64,000 nt of DNA from Coprinopsis marcescibilis (taxonomy: Eukaryota; Basidiomycota; Agaricomycetes; Agaricales; Psathyrellaceae): positions 146,789 to 210,788 of the forward strand of contig ML210185.1 of assembly GCA_004369085.1 (NCBI GenBank). Direction: 5' to 3'. Below the pieces are notes generated by a model. The model did not search any database, was not told the DNA's origin, and saw only the letters and a list, made by a program, of their open reading frames with translations. How positions within the stretch are numbered: position 1 is the first letter of the stretch; every line of letters begins with the position of its first letter. The translations under genes were made by a program, and so were the position numbers. Below, piece after piece: positions 34,711-44,978 of this stretch.

Positions 34711-35893
34711 TCAGTCTTCATCCATGTCCTCTCCACGTTCCTTCCGCTTCTGTATTCGCTGCTTCATGGTATCCTTTGCTTTCGCTTCAGCTTGCGAAAG
34801 CTTTCCTACACTGGCAAGTGCGGCCAGCAGGCCATGTACTAGACCGACATGGTTATGACGCCTCAAGCTGTTTTCGAACTGATGCATCAAACCTCAATCA
34901 GCCGGTATATCGGGAAAGATTGCTCGTATTAACTCACAGTCCAGCGTTCTCGTTTGGCATTCTCATTCGAAATCCTTGAAACAACTTCGGATTCGACTGC
35001 ATGGTTTCCAGAAGCTTGAGCCTGTTGCAGTTGAACTTGCAAGCTAGGTAGCGGGTCGTCACGAAGGGCGAGAAGACTGAATTCAAGCTAAAACGGAACA
35101 CCCAATGAGCATCAGAACCAAGAGCGGTTAGAAAGGCTTACAGCTCCCATTGGGTATGTGTTGATACGCGCTTCAATAACTTCCCTATGAGAGAATCAGC
35201 GACATGTTTGGCGCAAGAGAAGTCGAAGAACGCACCTAGCGGTCTTCAACCATCCCTCGCCTTCCTCAGAGTAGGAGCCATGTCGAACCGCGTGTGGCTT
35301 CAAACCATCGAGTTCGTACACAGCACCCATGAAAGGCAAGTAGACGACAAAGTGGTACGCGTCTTCACTCTTTCTGGGCAGCTCCAGGCCATCTAGCGAG
35401 AGGGCATTCGGAGGCGAGAGCGCGTTATGCACTTCTCTCAGCCAATCGGAGCTGGTGACCACAATACCACGCGTTTGTGGATCCATTTCGGCAGAGAAAC
35501 TCAAAAGTTCGGCGAACTGCGGTCCAGTTGGTAGCGCAGGGATATTTCCAAGGGCATTGACCACAGCCAGAGTTGCGCAAGCATTGTTAACAACCTGGTG
35601 AGCGAAAAAGCCAGGAAAGTCGGGGTCGTCCGTCCCTGCTTTGGAGCTAGTTGCCGAAGATGGAATCCATTTGAACAGGAAGATAAGCGCATGCAATGGT
35701 TTCAGAGCAGCCAGTGATTCTGCATCTAAGGAATACAGATCATCAACAATTAACGGGACACCTAAAGATTTCAGCAATTCCCTGCTCCTTCGCGGTAAAA
35801 ATAAGGTTTTCGGATTTTTACTGGAACGTACGTAAAGACTCCGGGGTCCGACTCCGTGAGCTGCCATCCGCTATTGCTGTCTTCGTCTGCCAT
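34711..35893 (-). CDS. UCHL5: Ubiquitin carboxyl-terminal hydrolase L5/UCH37-type (peptidase C12)
   Basis: A cysteine deubiquitinase that, in animals and many fungi, trims ubiquitin chains at the 26S proteasome through Rpn13. Five exons (35893-35832, 35781-35236, 35184-35142, 35087-34938, 34878-34711) total 969 nt, 322 residues; human UCHL5 is 329. It opens MADEDSNSGWQLTESDPGVF. The catalytic set is visible: FFAHQVVNNACATLAVVNAL (oxyanion Gln and nucleophile Cys), EDAYHFVVYLPF (His) and AVYELDGLKPHAV (Asp). The C-terminal ULD-like helix reads RRHNHVGLVHGLLAALASVG, and the tail ends IQKRKERGEDMDED, a KEKE-like stretch as used for Rpn13 binding. It is divergent from MED31 with 223 bases between starts. 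Confidence 0.92.
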
Positions 35894-36116
35894 TGTGGAC
35901 AGGGGATGAGAATAAAAGTGTTGTGGTCAAGCACAAGTTGAGGTTGAATGAGGGCGTCTCACCAGGCACCACGTGGGCCGTGGAAATGATGCATTTGGCA
36001 TTTGCTTAACAAGGACAGACCTGTCTTTCACTGTCTCTCGTGCATAACGCTGCTCTATCCCAGTTCATTTATCGTTGACGGATCTCCTGGCGCTCTAGAG
36101 TCCACATTCATCTATC
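35894..36116. promoter_or_regulatory. Divergent promoter UCHL5 / MED31 with a CACGTG E-box
   Basis: Only 223 bases separate the start codons. A CACGTG lies at 35970-35975 (context GCACCACGTGGGCC), 77 bases upstream of UCHL5 and about 145 upstream of MED31. No TATA box is apparent. Confidence 0.5.
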
Positions 36117-36686
36117 ATGTCTGTTCACGCCAGTCAAACTCCTGCAATGGCCGCACCAACGGACCCAAAGGCTGCCAATCGCGCTAGATTCGAACTGGAG
36201 CTGGAATTCGTCCAGGCATTGGCGAACCCATACTATCTCCACTCCCTAGCGCAGCAAAATATTCTCGAACAGCCTGCATTTATCAATTACCTGAAGTACC
36301 TTCTCTACTTTAAGGAGCCAGATTACGCGCGTTTCATCCAGTGCGTGTGGCTATCCCGTCGCGTCCTGTCGACAGATCGGCAACGTTAACTCGATAAACT
36401 ATACAGCTATCCCCATGCTCTCCATCATCTAGATCTGCTCCAACATGCCCAATTCCGGGAGGAATTGAAGAAAGACGTGTCCCTACGAGATTATTTAGGC
36501 CAAAAGCAGCGGGATCATTGGAAGACGTGGTACGTATTGCACTCATGCTTTGTGGTGCGCCGGCCGTCTGAACGGGATGTATTACTACCCTTGCTTTGCT
36601 GTAGGCGGGATCCAAAATATTTTAATTCATCTGTCAACGAGTCCAAATCGGAGGAAGCTGTTGAAACCCAAGAGCCTGTTACATGA
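36117..36686 (+). CDS. MED31: Mediator complex subunit 31 (middle module, Soh1)
   Basis: MED31 is the most conserved small subunit of the Mediator middle module. Three exons (36117-36340, 36407-36529, 36605-36686) total 429 nt, 142 residues. The signature is complete: [40 protein letters not shown] and [11 protein letters not shown], then, across the intron, [20 protein letters not shown] and [12 protein letters not shown], then RDPKYF. The N-terminal [20 protein letters not shown] and the acidic tail [12 protein letters not shown] are variable extensions. Both splice joins restore the family reading frame exactly. Confidence 0.95.
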
Positions 36687-37252
36687 AGGCCGAGCCTGCG
36701 CACTTGATGCAATCGTGTCGGTGGTTGGCGGCATGGTCGGGACCTTGAGGGCCTTGTTAACGATCACTATTCAAAATACAAACCTGGGAGAAATGTCACA
36801 AATCAAGTCAGGTCTCGCTAGCGGCTGGAGAGGCGGCGCCGTCCATCATTGAAGGGGAGCATGGGAGAAATGTACATACGACTCGGTTACAAAGGTACCT
36901 GTTTCAAGTTTGGTCCCTTTCTAAGCACCCGTTTGTATAATTATATGCCACCGTTCCAACCGTGTGGCAATCGATGATGGATCTCTTTTGCTGTTCTCTT
37001 GCTTGTCTTCACGACATCCGAATCTTACTCGTGTGCCACGTTAGCAAAGCAACTTCGCGCTTAACGGGCGCTTCCGAACAGGTTGCATCAAACCCGGCGG
37101 GAACGATGACATGGTGATGCTTACGTGATCTGTTTGCTGGCGCGGATGCTTGCTGCTCGTGCATCGCCGACGTTGCCTCGAACGTTCTCGCCGCAATTTC
37201 GTGGCCTTGTTAGCCACCCTTCAGCGTCTTCTAAGCGCCTACTCGATGGATC
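36687..37252. other. Intergenic between MED31 and the SLC35-like transporter
   Basis: These 566 bases hold the MED31 3' end and the promoter of the next co-directional gene. A 100-codon frame at 36550-36852 is a shadow of the last MED31 exon. No other feature is seen. Confidence 0.5.
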
Positions 37253-38811
37253 ATGGACCAACAGCGACCTAATGTGGAGGAGTATGCCCTCGTAGAAACC
37301 AATGTACACAACCGACGGTCCACATCCTTGGAAAGGGCCCAGCGCCCTCCGCTTTCAGCGCGGTCTGAAGGCATTCATCTTGCTTCAGTAGCAGAGAAGA
37401 AGCGCCTTTGGTGGAGAAATGCTCTCATCAACTTACTTTTTATTGCATCATGGCATGTTAACACGCATTTCGTCCTCCTGTTTTATCTAATCGGACCTTT
37501 AGGTATTTCTTCGCAATGGTCCTCTCACTGTATAACAAATGGATGTTTTCGCCGCAATACTATGGCTTCCCGGCGCCTCTCTTTGTGACGACCATGCACA
37601 TGTTTGTGCAATTCGTGTTGGCTGCAATGCTTCGCTTCATATGGCCAAAGAGATTTCGGCCAAAATACAACCCAACTCCTGGCGACTATGGGTAGGTCCT
37701 CACCCCATTAGCATATTCAAAGGACTTGCACTTGCAAATGTCCTTACCCAAATGCTGGTTCCAACCCTTAACTTAAATCAGTCACTTAGGAAAAAAGCTG
37801 CACCTACTGCTGTTGCAACGGGTCTAGACATTGGATTATCCAATCTATCGTTGAAATCAATAACGCTCTCATTTTACAGTAGGTGAAAGTTTTACCCATA
37901 ACGCTACCGTGCTGTTAACAAGCGCTTCGCTCTAGCTATGTGCAAATCATCTTCTTTAATATTCGTGCTGCTGTTTGCATTCCTGTTTCGATTGGAACGA
38001 TTCTCCTGGCGGTTGATTGGGGTTATAACGCTAATTTTCTCCGGAGTTCTCCTCATGGTGGCAACGGAAGCACACTTTGTGCTGGAAGGATTCCTATTGG
38101 TTATCAGCGCCAGTGCTCTAGGTGGACTTCGGTGGAGTTTGACGCAACTCCTGCTCAAGGACAAGAAAATGGGCCTGGATAACCCTGCCGCCACGATCTT
38201 CTGGCTTTCCCCATCCATGGGCCTGACGCTATGCATTGTTAGCTTAGCCATCGAAGGATGGTGGACGCTTTTCCACACCAAATTTTTCCAAGGAGCGCAA
38301 CAAATCCTTCTTACGTGTGTCTACCTCACCGCCCCCGGGGTTGTTGCCTTTTGCATGGTGCTCAGCGAGTTTTAGTGAGTCATTTCTGACTGTTACGAAT
38401 GGAAATAGCTGACGAAACTACACGCGCAGTATCATTCAGAGAACTGGTGTAATGCCGATGTCCATTGCTGGGATAGCGAAAGAAGTCAGCACAATCACGA
38501 TTTCGGCTTGGTTTTTCGGCGACAAACTTACGGTGCTGAACCTGACTGGAGTGGGGATTACTGTTTGCGGTATGGTTGCCACCTAGCTCGTAATGGGTGG
38601 GGATCTAATGTTTCATCCAGGTATTGGGCTCTTTACGTACCACAAATACCGTAAATCGATGGAGTCTACGGTGCCTCTGGACGGGCACGGGAATCCTGTT
38701 GCCGACAGCGATGCATACCTGGAAGCGGAGGGCGCTGATGCTGAGGAGACGGCGCAGCTAACCGAGTTCCAGGAAGATGATGACGTGCGTATGGACGAGC
38801 AAAATGATTAA
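37253..38811 (+). CDS. SLC35C2/Ymd8-like nucleotide-sugar or triose-phosphate-type transporter (DMT superfamily)
   Basis: A multi-pass carrier expected in Golgi or ER membranes; human SLC35C2 is implicated in GDP-fucose supply, while the yeast homologue Ymd8 has no proven substrate. The ATG at 37253 gives a polar lead (MDQQRPNVEEYALVETNVHN). Hydrophobic blocks include SWYFFAMVLSLYNKWMFSPQ, FPAPLFVTTMHMFVQFVLAA, TAVATGLDIGLSNLSLKSIT, WRLIGVITLIFSGVLLMVAT and GGLRWSLTQLLLKDKK. Later blocks are VVAFCMVLSEFYIIQRTGV and IAKEVSTITISAWFFGDKL, which are typical of the triose-phosphate translocator fold. The C-terminal tail is acidic (DAEETAQLTEFQEDDDV). One intron (37453-37502) seems to use a GC donor. 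Confidence 0.83.
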
Positions 38812-39313
38812 ATATAAACAAGCTGACGTCCCTGAGCAGGACACGGGAGCAGATGAAGGATCTCGGGGTCGTTCAGGGTGACCCGGTAAATAGTGTAGAC
38901 AGAGGAAAGCCGGTGACCACGGAGATGGCTGAATAAACATTGAGAATAGAAAAAGCAAGTAGAGTGAGGTTGCGAGGGGCTGCAGATCTCGGTGGGCGGG
39001 TTGACACGATCAAGAAAGGAGCCTGGGAAGTGGCTACGGAGGAGGTGCCGGCGAAGCGCCCGTATGTTCACAGGAAGGCCGGAGGAGGGTGGGCCACGTG
39101 CCGGTTGTGATGCGCCTGGGCCGGTGTTTCAGTGTGTGGCACGTGGGAATCTGGGCGGAGAATCGGCAGTTCAGCTGTGGGAGAATTGAGAGAGATCTAT
39201 CGGACCAGATCGTGCTGGTCACTTTGGCTTGAAATGACAGGCTGTCCTCTCATCACGTCCTGTTAAAAACCCACAGATTTTTCCGTTCCACCGTCTCATC
39301 TCCTCCCGCCCCC
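38812..39313. promoter_or_regulatory. Intergenic, promoter of the Zn2Cys6 factor
   Basis: These 502 bases precede the transcription-factor start. They contain two CACGTG boxes in inverted orientation (39095-39100 and 39140-39145) and a GC-rich stretch. No protein-like open frame is seen. Confidence 0.45.
39095..39145. promoter_or_regulatory. Inverted pair of CACGTG E-boxes
   Basis: GGCCACGTGCC (39093-39103) and GGCACGTGGG (39138-39147) carry the same extended site in opposite orientation, 45 bases apart, about 170-220 bases upstream of the Zn2Cys6 factor start. This arrangement suits bHLH dimers; regulation is inferred. Confidence 0.45.
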
Positions 39314-40751
39314 ATGGAAGACACTTTCCAGTTTATCATCGAGTCTCCTCAGCACACCACGGGTCACAAAAAGAGACCCCGCCTCGTAACGTCCTGTGAC
39401 AACTGGTAACTAGTCTGCATTCTCCATACACCCGCCCTGACCTCGTCACAGCCGTCTCAAGAAAATCAAGTGTCTGCAGCCAACTCCAGAGGCAAAGTGC
39501 GAGGCATGCAAGGCCGCAAAGATTCCCTGTCGCTTCAAGGACCGAGAGCGCTACTTTGCAGAGCGGAGCAGGGCAATCGCAGGGCCCAGCGTCACAGCAG
39601 CCTACAACACAGACCACAGGTGTGTCCTTTCCGTCGCGTCACTCCTGATCACCCCTTGTTGACCCCCAGTCATCAGTAGACATGATTCGGGCCATGGTCT
39701 CGATGCTTTCTCAGTCCCTTCGGGTTCCTCTAGTCCTTCCCTGACAAACTCCAATCCCCGGTCAAACTCGCATTCTCCCAAAGCAAGTGGCCTCGTCTCC
39801 CCAGAAAGCGAACCAAACGGCCGCTATCCCTACTCTTCAGATCCTCGCAGAGCAGACGGCTACTCTAGGTATGTCCTTGCTTTCTCCCAGTGCCACTCTT
39901 CTTAACCCTCCCCCAAAGACACAGCGCTCACTCTTCAATATCTTCCTTCCATTCTCGCAATAACTCTTACGGATATAATAATTATGTCGGCTCTCCTTCC
40001 CCCGTCCTTCAGCAACCTCATAATCAACGACTACCCTCCCAGCCTGATTATCGTCAGGTCAACTTATTCGATCCAGAGCGATCACAGTATCCCCACCATA
40101 CCCTAATGCCCCATTTTATTCAGCTCTTCTTTGAGCAGCACGGACCAGAATACACCTTTATAACCTACGACCAAGTAATACACGATTTCTGGGAAAATCG
40201 TCTTTCTCCCGTCGTCGCTAATTGTATCGCGTCGATGGCATGCAAGTGAGTTATTCTCCCCCCTTTTCTCTTTGCTTGTCATTTACAGACTGTACCAGGT
40301 ACTCTAATATTCCTGAACTCGCCGTTCGAGGCCTTCACACAGTCGCCGAGACCTATGCAGAGATCGCAAAGGTATGTTGGGCGTTATGGTTTCCATTCTT
40401 CGGTCCTTAACGGTGCCCATTCAGAACCTCGTTGCATCACAGATGCATATGCCATCAATGGACACATTGCACGCCGTCATGCTGATTTGCTGGATTGAAT
40501 ATAAACATAGCAAGTTCACATGTGAGTCCTCATTTACCCAATGTCCGTCCCAAACCCGTGTGCTCATTCGGTTCAAAGCATTCCGACAGTTTTGCTCGAA
40601 AGCTATCAGCATGGCGCAGGACCTTGGTCTGTCCGACAATGACAGGATGGGACACGCTAGCGACAGCGAACAACGCCGCAGGCAGGCTACCTGGACAGGT
40701 ATTCTTCAATTACACCTTACTGCATCTCAGACGGTGACAAGCCGCACTTAA
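39314..40751 (+). CDS. Zn(II)2Cys6 fungal transcription factor, short or truncated
   Basis: The ATG at 39314 gives MEDTFQFIIESPQHTTGHKK, then RPRLVTSCDNC. Across the first intron, RLKKIKC...KCEACKAAKIPC completes the six-cysteine binuclear cluster (C-x2-C-x6-C-x9-C-x2-C-x6-C). A Ser/Asn-rich linker follows. The middle-homology region starts with YPHHTLMPHFIQLFFEQHGP, YDQVIHDFWENRLSPVVANC, IPELAVRGLHTVAETYAEIA and CSKAISMAQDLGLSDNDRM. The frame ends soon after RRRQATWTGILQLHLTAS at a TAA (40749-40751), earlier than in most relatives, which run to 600-800 residues. A 17-base T tract lies 90 bases downstream. Either the gene is truncated or a further intron and exon were missed. Confidence 0.72.
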
Positions 40752-42585
40752 TACTTCTCATCGAGTTGACACTCTACTTAACGTATATGTTTTATAACTA
40801 TAACAATCCTCCATATTGTTTCAACAGTTCTGACACTGACTTTTTTTTTTTTTTTTTCCTTTTTTAAACTTGCTCGCTGCTGTCCATAGACCCCATCATT
40901 CTTCTATTTCCACAACACCACACGTACCCTAGCTATTTACAATAATATAATTTGCATCCCTGCCGTCTTGGCAACGTAGCTCCAAGGCCTCTTTCCCGAG
41001 ATGACTGATGTGCTAGCGCCAGAGCCTCAGTCAGCAACTATATGTGATGCTGACTCTTTTCGCCGAAGGTAACGGCTGGCCGTGTACAGCAGTGTCGCAA
41101 GTAAAAGCCTACCGACGTTGACGCTCCCTGACGTAAATACTACCAAGGTTAGAGATCTGGAAGTGATTGCGTACTGAAAGCGAAAAAGGACACTGCTTTA
41201 CCGCCGCCCTGAGCCACCGATCAACAACGAGGTCTCGTAGGGTTGTTCAAAACAATCATTAATCAAACCAGCCACATGTCCCAAAGACTAGGCTTCTCCC
41301 CTAGAGACATTTGAAATTGAAAGCCTTCATTGAATAAAGGACCGCTTTGCATTTTACATCGACACGTGCTTCCGCAGCTGGATGGATGGCATGATGGGCT
41401 GGATAAAGGTGACTCGAAGCCGCTGCCTGCCAGTGATAGTATCATAGTATCCAAGCAGTTGGGAGACAGGGCGTGACTTGGGAAAATGATACTTATCGAT
41501 CTTTTGAACGCTTTGTGAATGTTCCGGCCCAAGGTTAGATAGAACTATTGCCCGTTAACGGCTCCCCCCTCATGCAATCTTTTTTGCGGTATGAACTGCG
41601 GCAAGGCCTATTATAGGAGTGATCTACAACATGTAACACGTACATACCCTCCGATGACTTCAGAGGAAGAAAGTGTTTCACGATATATCGTAAAACCAAG
41701 CTTTGTTTGACTCGGGTTCGCCGTTTATAAGAATCAGACTTGCCTAATTTACCTAGCTCTGCACCTTTGCCCCGTTGTTGGTTACGCCGAGGTTTCGGCT
41801 GGCTTCGACAAGTGCGGACCTACGGCTGGAACATGCTAGCTTTGGCTGGGCTACAGTTGGATCCGTTTCTGCTGGTACTGCGAGTAGCCCTGTTGTAGGG
41901 AAGGAATAGGTATGGCAAAGCGCCTGTTTCACCTATACTTGGTAAAATGGGTCAAAAGCAGATTGCATTGCCCAAACGCTGGGATAACGCAGCGCGATTG
42001 GTGCGAATCACAGAGTGTCGTTAACCCGGTGCAATCGATACCATCCTCCGGTGATAGCAATGACCTGCTGGAAGGCACCAAATCGACAGTTAAAGCGCCT
42101 ATACCTTGCATTTAGCACAACGTGCTCAACTTCACAGGCGCCTGGCAGACGGCGACCGGAAGGCCGGCGTGAATGCCTCCCCAAGCGGAAGGATTTGCCA
42201 GAATTGGGAATGACATATTTTAGGTATGCGGCGTTGGTCCGTTTCATGGCTCGGCGGCGGCGACACGCTTGGTTATTACCTCCACTTGGGAAAATATGCA
42301 TCTGCTCACGTCCAAGGACCACATGCAGCCCCAGTACAGGCTTGATGTACTATCAGATATAACCCACGAAACATAAGGCTCAGGGATTGAACAGTCGTTG
42401 CTCGTCAATTATGCGGAATTGGTGGCGCAGTGGGTAAGTACTCACATAACTCCCTGTCAACGCGGGTTAGCGTCGCTTGTTTCTTGACATCCTGGATCTC
42501 TGAAGCGCTGTGTGGTCGCTGCCGCTGACGCTAACGGGCCACCTTCTGCTCTCCACACACCCCCTATCCTGGGCCGCTCCGAGCG
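40752..42585. other. Gene-poor stretch of 1.8 kb
   Basis: No supported gene. A run of 17 T (40841-40857) followed by CC and six more T is the main feature; the AG at 40910 region could act as a splice acceptor for an unseen exon of the upstream factor. Open frames at 41263-41532 (minus) and 42015-42362 (plus) have no recognisable motifs. The last bases are the promoter of the next seven-helix gene. Confidence 0.45.
40841..40857 (+). repeat. Homopolymer tract, 17 T
   Basis: Seventeen consecutive T at 40841-40857, then CCTTTTTT. It lies just downstream of the apparent stop of the Zn2Cys6 factor. It could be an intron polypyrimidine tract, a terminator-region element or a slippage-prone poly(dT). 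Confidence 0.85.
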
Positions 42586-44590
42586 ATGGTGGTCACTGTA
42601 GCTTCTTCGACGAATGCCGCCCATGTTACCGCCGCTTACATGCGAATAGCGTCGCTTGCCATCGCATTATACGAGTAAGCTCGCGAGACCGCCAACAGCT
42701 GATTGTGCGATAACCTTGCGTCGTTTTAGCTACCTGGAAACGCAACCAACTGCATGGCGCTTCTATCGAGAGCACTGGCAGAATCGTTGCTTCAGGTTGG
42801 TGTTCATTTAGCACAGGAAGACAGAAATGAAGAAGACTGAGACGGTCGATCTTCTCCACTCAGCATTTCCGTGGTTCTCTTCTTTGGCATCCGGTATATT
42901 GGACCTTTCTGTCGATGGTCACGAAGGATTCTTACCCCAGGTCTGCAGATTCGTTAGTATCTGCACGCTGGTGCTAAGCAGCGTAAGTTCCTCACTTCCG
43001 TTCAATCTCGTAACCATCCAAACGGTCTATTAGGTGGGATTCTTCTACGATCGCTTTACGGAAGAGACTTGTCTACGGTTCTACATGCTGCCTCCGATCT
43101 TCAAGGGTAAAGGCCACAGCTCTTACAACCCTATCCGACTTTTAATCGAGAGAGACTTCTAGTGCTGCAAGCTATGGTATCGCAGGCAATACTCGGCGTT
43201 CGGTGAGCTTACCGAGTCTCATCGACTGCCCACCCTTCTCATTACCCAATGTAGCGCATTTAACCTTTCCAGGAGGTCGAAACGGGTGGGCTGGGTCCTA
43301 CTGACGATTTACTTCATTGCTGCAGTGGTACGCATCTAATCAGCCTGGGCGTTACTCAGAGACAGAGACATAATCTAATTTAACAGCTCCAATGGGTAAC
43401 AACGCTGTATCAACGAGTCCGTAAGTCTAACTGACGTTTTGGCTGAAATACATGCTGATGAACTTGCGTCCCAGCTTTGGTCGACTCTGAACTGGTAACT
43501 GTCAAGATTAAAACATGCCTGAACTTGTGTTGATTGACGGTCGATCTTTGCTTGACAGGGAAAGTGAGTGGCGCCTTTTCTCCCTTCTGATAACAAGGTC
43601 TCAAAACATCTCCTCGGCAGTTGTCGTGCATTCAACGAGGGCAAAGAGCTGGGTGCCTGGATATTCTATGCCATCGCAATGATATATGACATTGGTATCA
43701 CTGCCATGTCAATATACTATCTGCTTCGATACAAACTCGTTATGAAGAACACGATGTAGGTCTCCTTGTCTCTTTGTGATCACTGGACTAATAGATGACC
43801 CCAAACAGGATGGCGAAAGTCACAAGGATGTAAGTGAATCAAACAAGCAAGTCGACAACCCTCCCGACATCTGATTTAGGATGATGTACGATGGACTTGG
43901 CTACTTGTTGGTCCTTACTGGCAAGTTCTCTTCCGACCTGCACGCAAAGTGTTGGTGTAACTTGACTCATCTCGGCAGGCATCAACACATTGAACCTACT
44001 GTTGTACAAGACGGCGTCAGAAATACAGGCAAGTTCATCCGTCCTGTCACTTGTTGAATAGTGATTTCTAATGCATGTGCCTTGCCATAGACCGCAGGGT
44101 AAGTTGTCCAACAAAATATCATTATCATGGGCGCTGGACCACTTTGTAGCTCCTCATTGGCTTATTGCGTAGCATGGATCATGTCACAACGGCTACTTAT
44201 TCATCTCTATGGCAAGTGATGCACTGCCATTCATATCTCAAATCGTTTCATCTTTTTTCTGCAGATGCATCTAGGGAACGCCAAGCGGGTAGTTACGACG
44301 AAGCCGTGACCATCAGCCAAAATGTGGGCACCGCGCGCGAAGTCAGCCGTGTCATCAGGACGCACCTAGACAGCAAGCATGGATTACCGCTCGACTTCTC
44401 ACGAGCAGCATATGAGATCGATCCAAACCTCCAAAACCGACAGGTTACGTTCCCGGACGATGTTGGAGTTCAGGTTCGCGTTGAGCGGACAGTTAGAAGA
44501 GACCGGCGAGCCCTTGATAGATACGAATTGGAGGATTATTCTCGGCGCAGTCGGAATCAAATTGCATCAAGAGTTTCCGTCGGTAGCTAG
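42586..44590 (+). CDS. Seven-helix membrane protein with DUF6533-type N-terminus
   Basis: Basidiomycete genomes hold many such proteins of about 300-400 residues with no proven ligand; they are often annotated as integral membrane or receptor-like. The ATG at 42586 gives MVVTVASSTNAAHVTAAYMR, then IASLAIALYDYLETQPTAWR, the typical first-helix region. Spliced exons give ISVVLFFGIRFVSICTLVLS, VGFFYDRFTEETCLRFYMLP, SKRVGWVLLTIYFIAAV, LGAWIFYAIAMIYDIGITAM and MMYDGLGYLLVLTGINTLNL. The C-terminal cytosolic tail is charged (RTVRRDRRALDRYELEDYSR) and stops at 44590. About ten introns; some short joins (near 43560-43620 and 43800) are uncertain. Signalling function is an inference. Confidence 0.65.
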
Positions 44591-44978
44591 CATTCTGTAC
44601 CATTTATATCTCACTCGCACTTGTACTGTGTGGGTTGTACTCTCTACTACATTTACATAGCTATCTGTGTGTACATACTATTATTTGTCTATTGTTGATT
44701 TAAGGCGTAATTTCAGATACCGGCACCTTCGGCGCCTCCATCATCATCATCATTGAGTGAGCTTCGAATGTGGTGACGGGCAGTGCCTTCCCACGAACCC
44801 AGTGGGACTCGGAGAGGCAATGTCGCGGAATCCGCTGAGTGTACTCCCCCAGGTTATTGACTGACCACCAGCATCTCCTCAGCGTCGACCGCTCGAGACG
44901 CTCGTTCTCCAACTCTTGAGGCAGGATCCTCGTCAACCTAGTTGCATCTCCTCTACAGTCTACTGGATAGATTTCGAA
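44591..44978. other. Intergenic between two seven-helix genes
   Basis: These 388 bases separate two co-directional membrane-protein genes. A minus-strand frame at 44700-45008 overlaps the next gene's first exon and has no known motif. A run of CATCATCATCATCATT occurs near 44740. Nothing else is seen. Confidence 0.45.

Noticed and set aside
41263..42362. Several 60-115 codon frames in the gene-poor stretch
   Set aside because: They overlap on opposite strands, are compositionally odd and contain no motif.
42416..42490. tRNA-like A box TGGCGCAGTGGG with a weak B-box-like GGTTAGCGTCG 30 bases later
   Set aside because: The acceptor stem and T stem do not pair, and the B box has three mismatches. 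No cloverleaf can be drawn.
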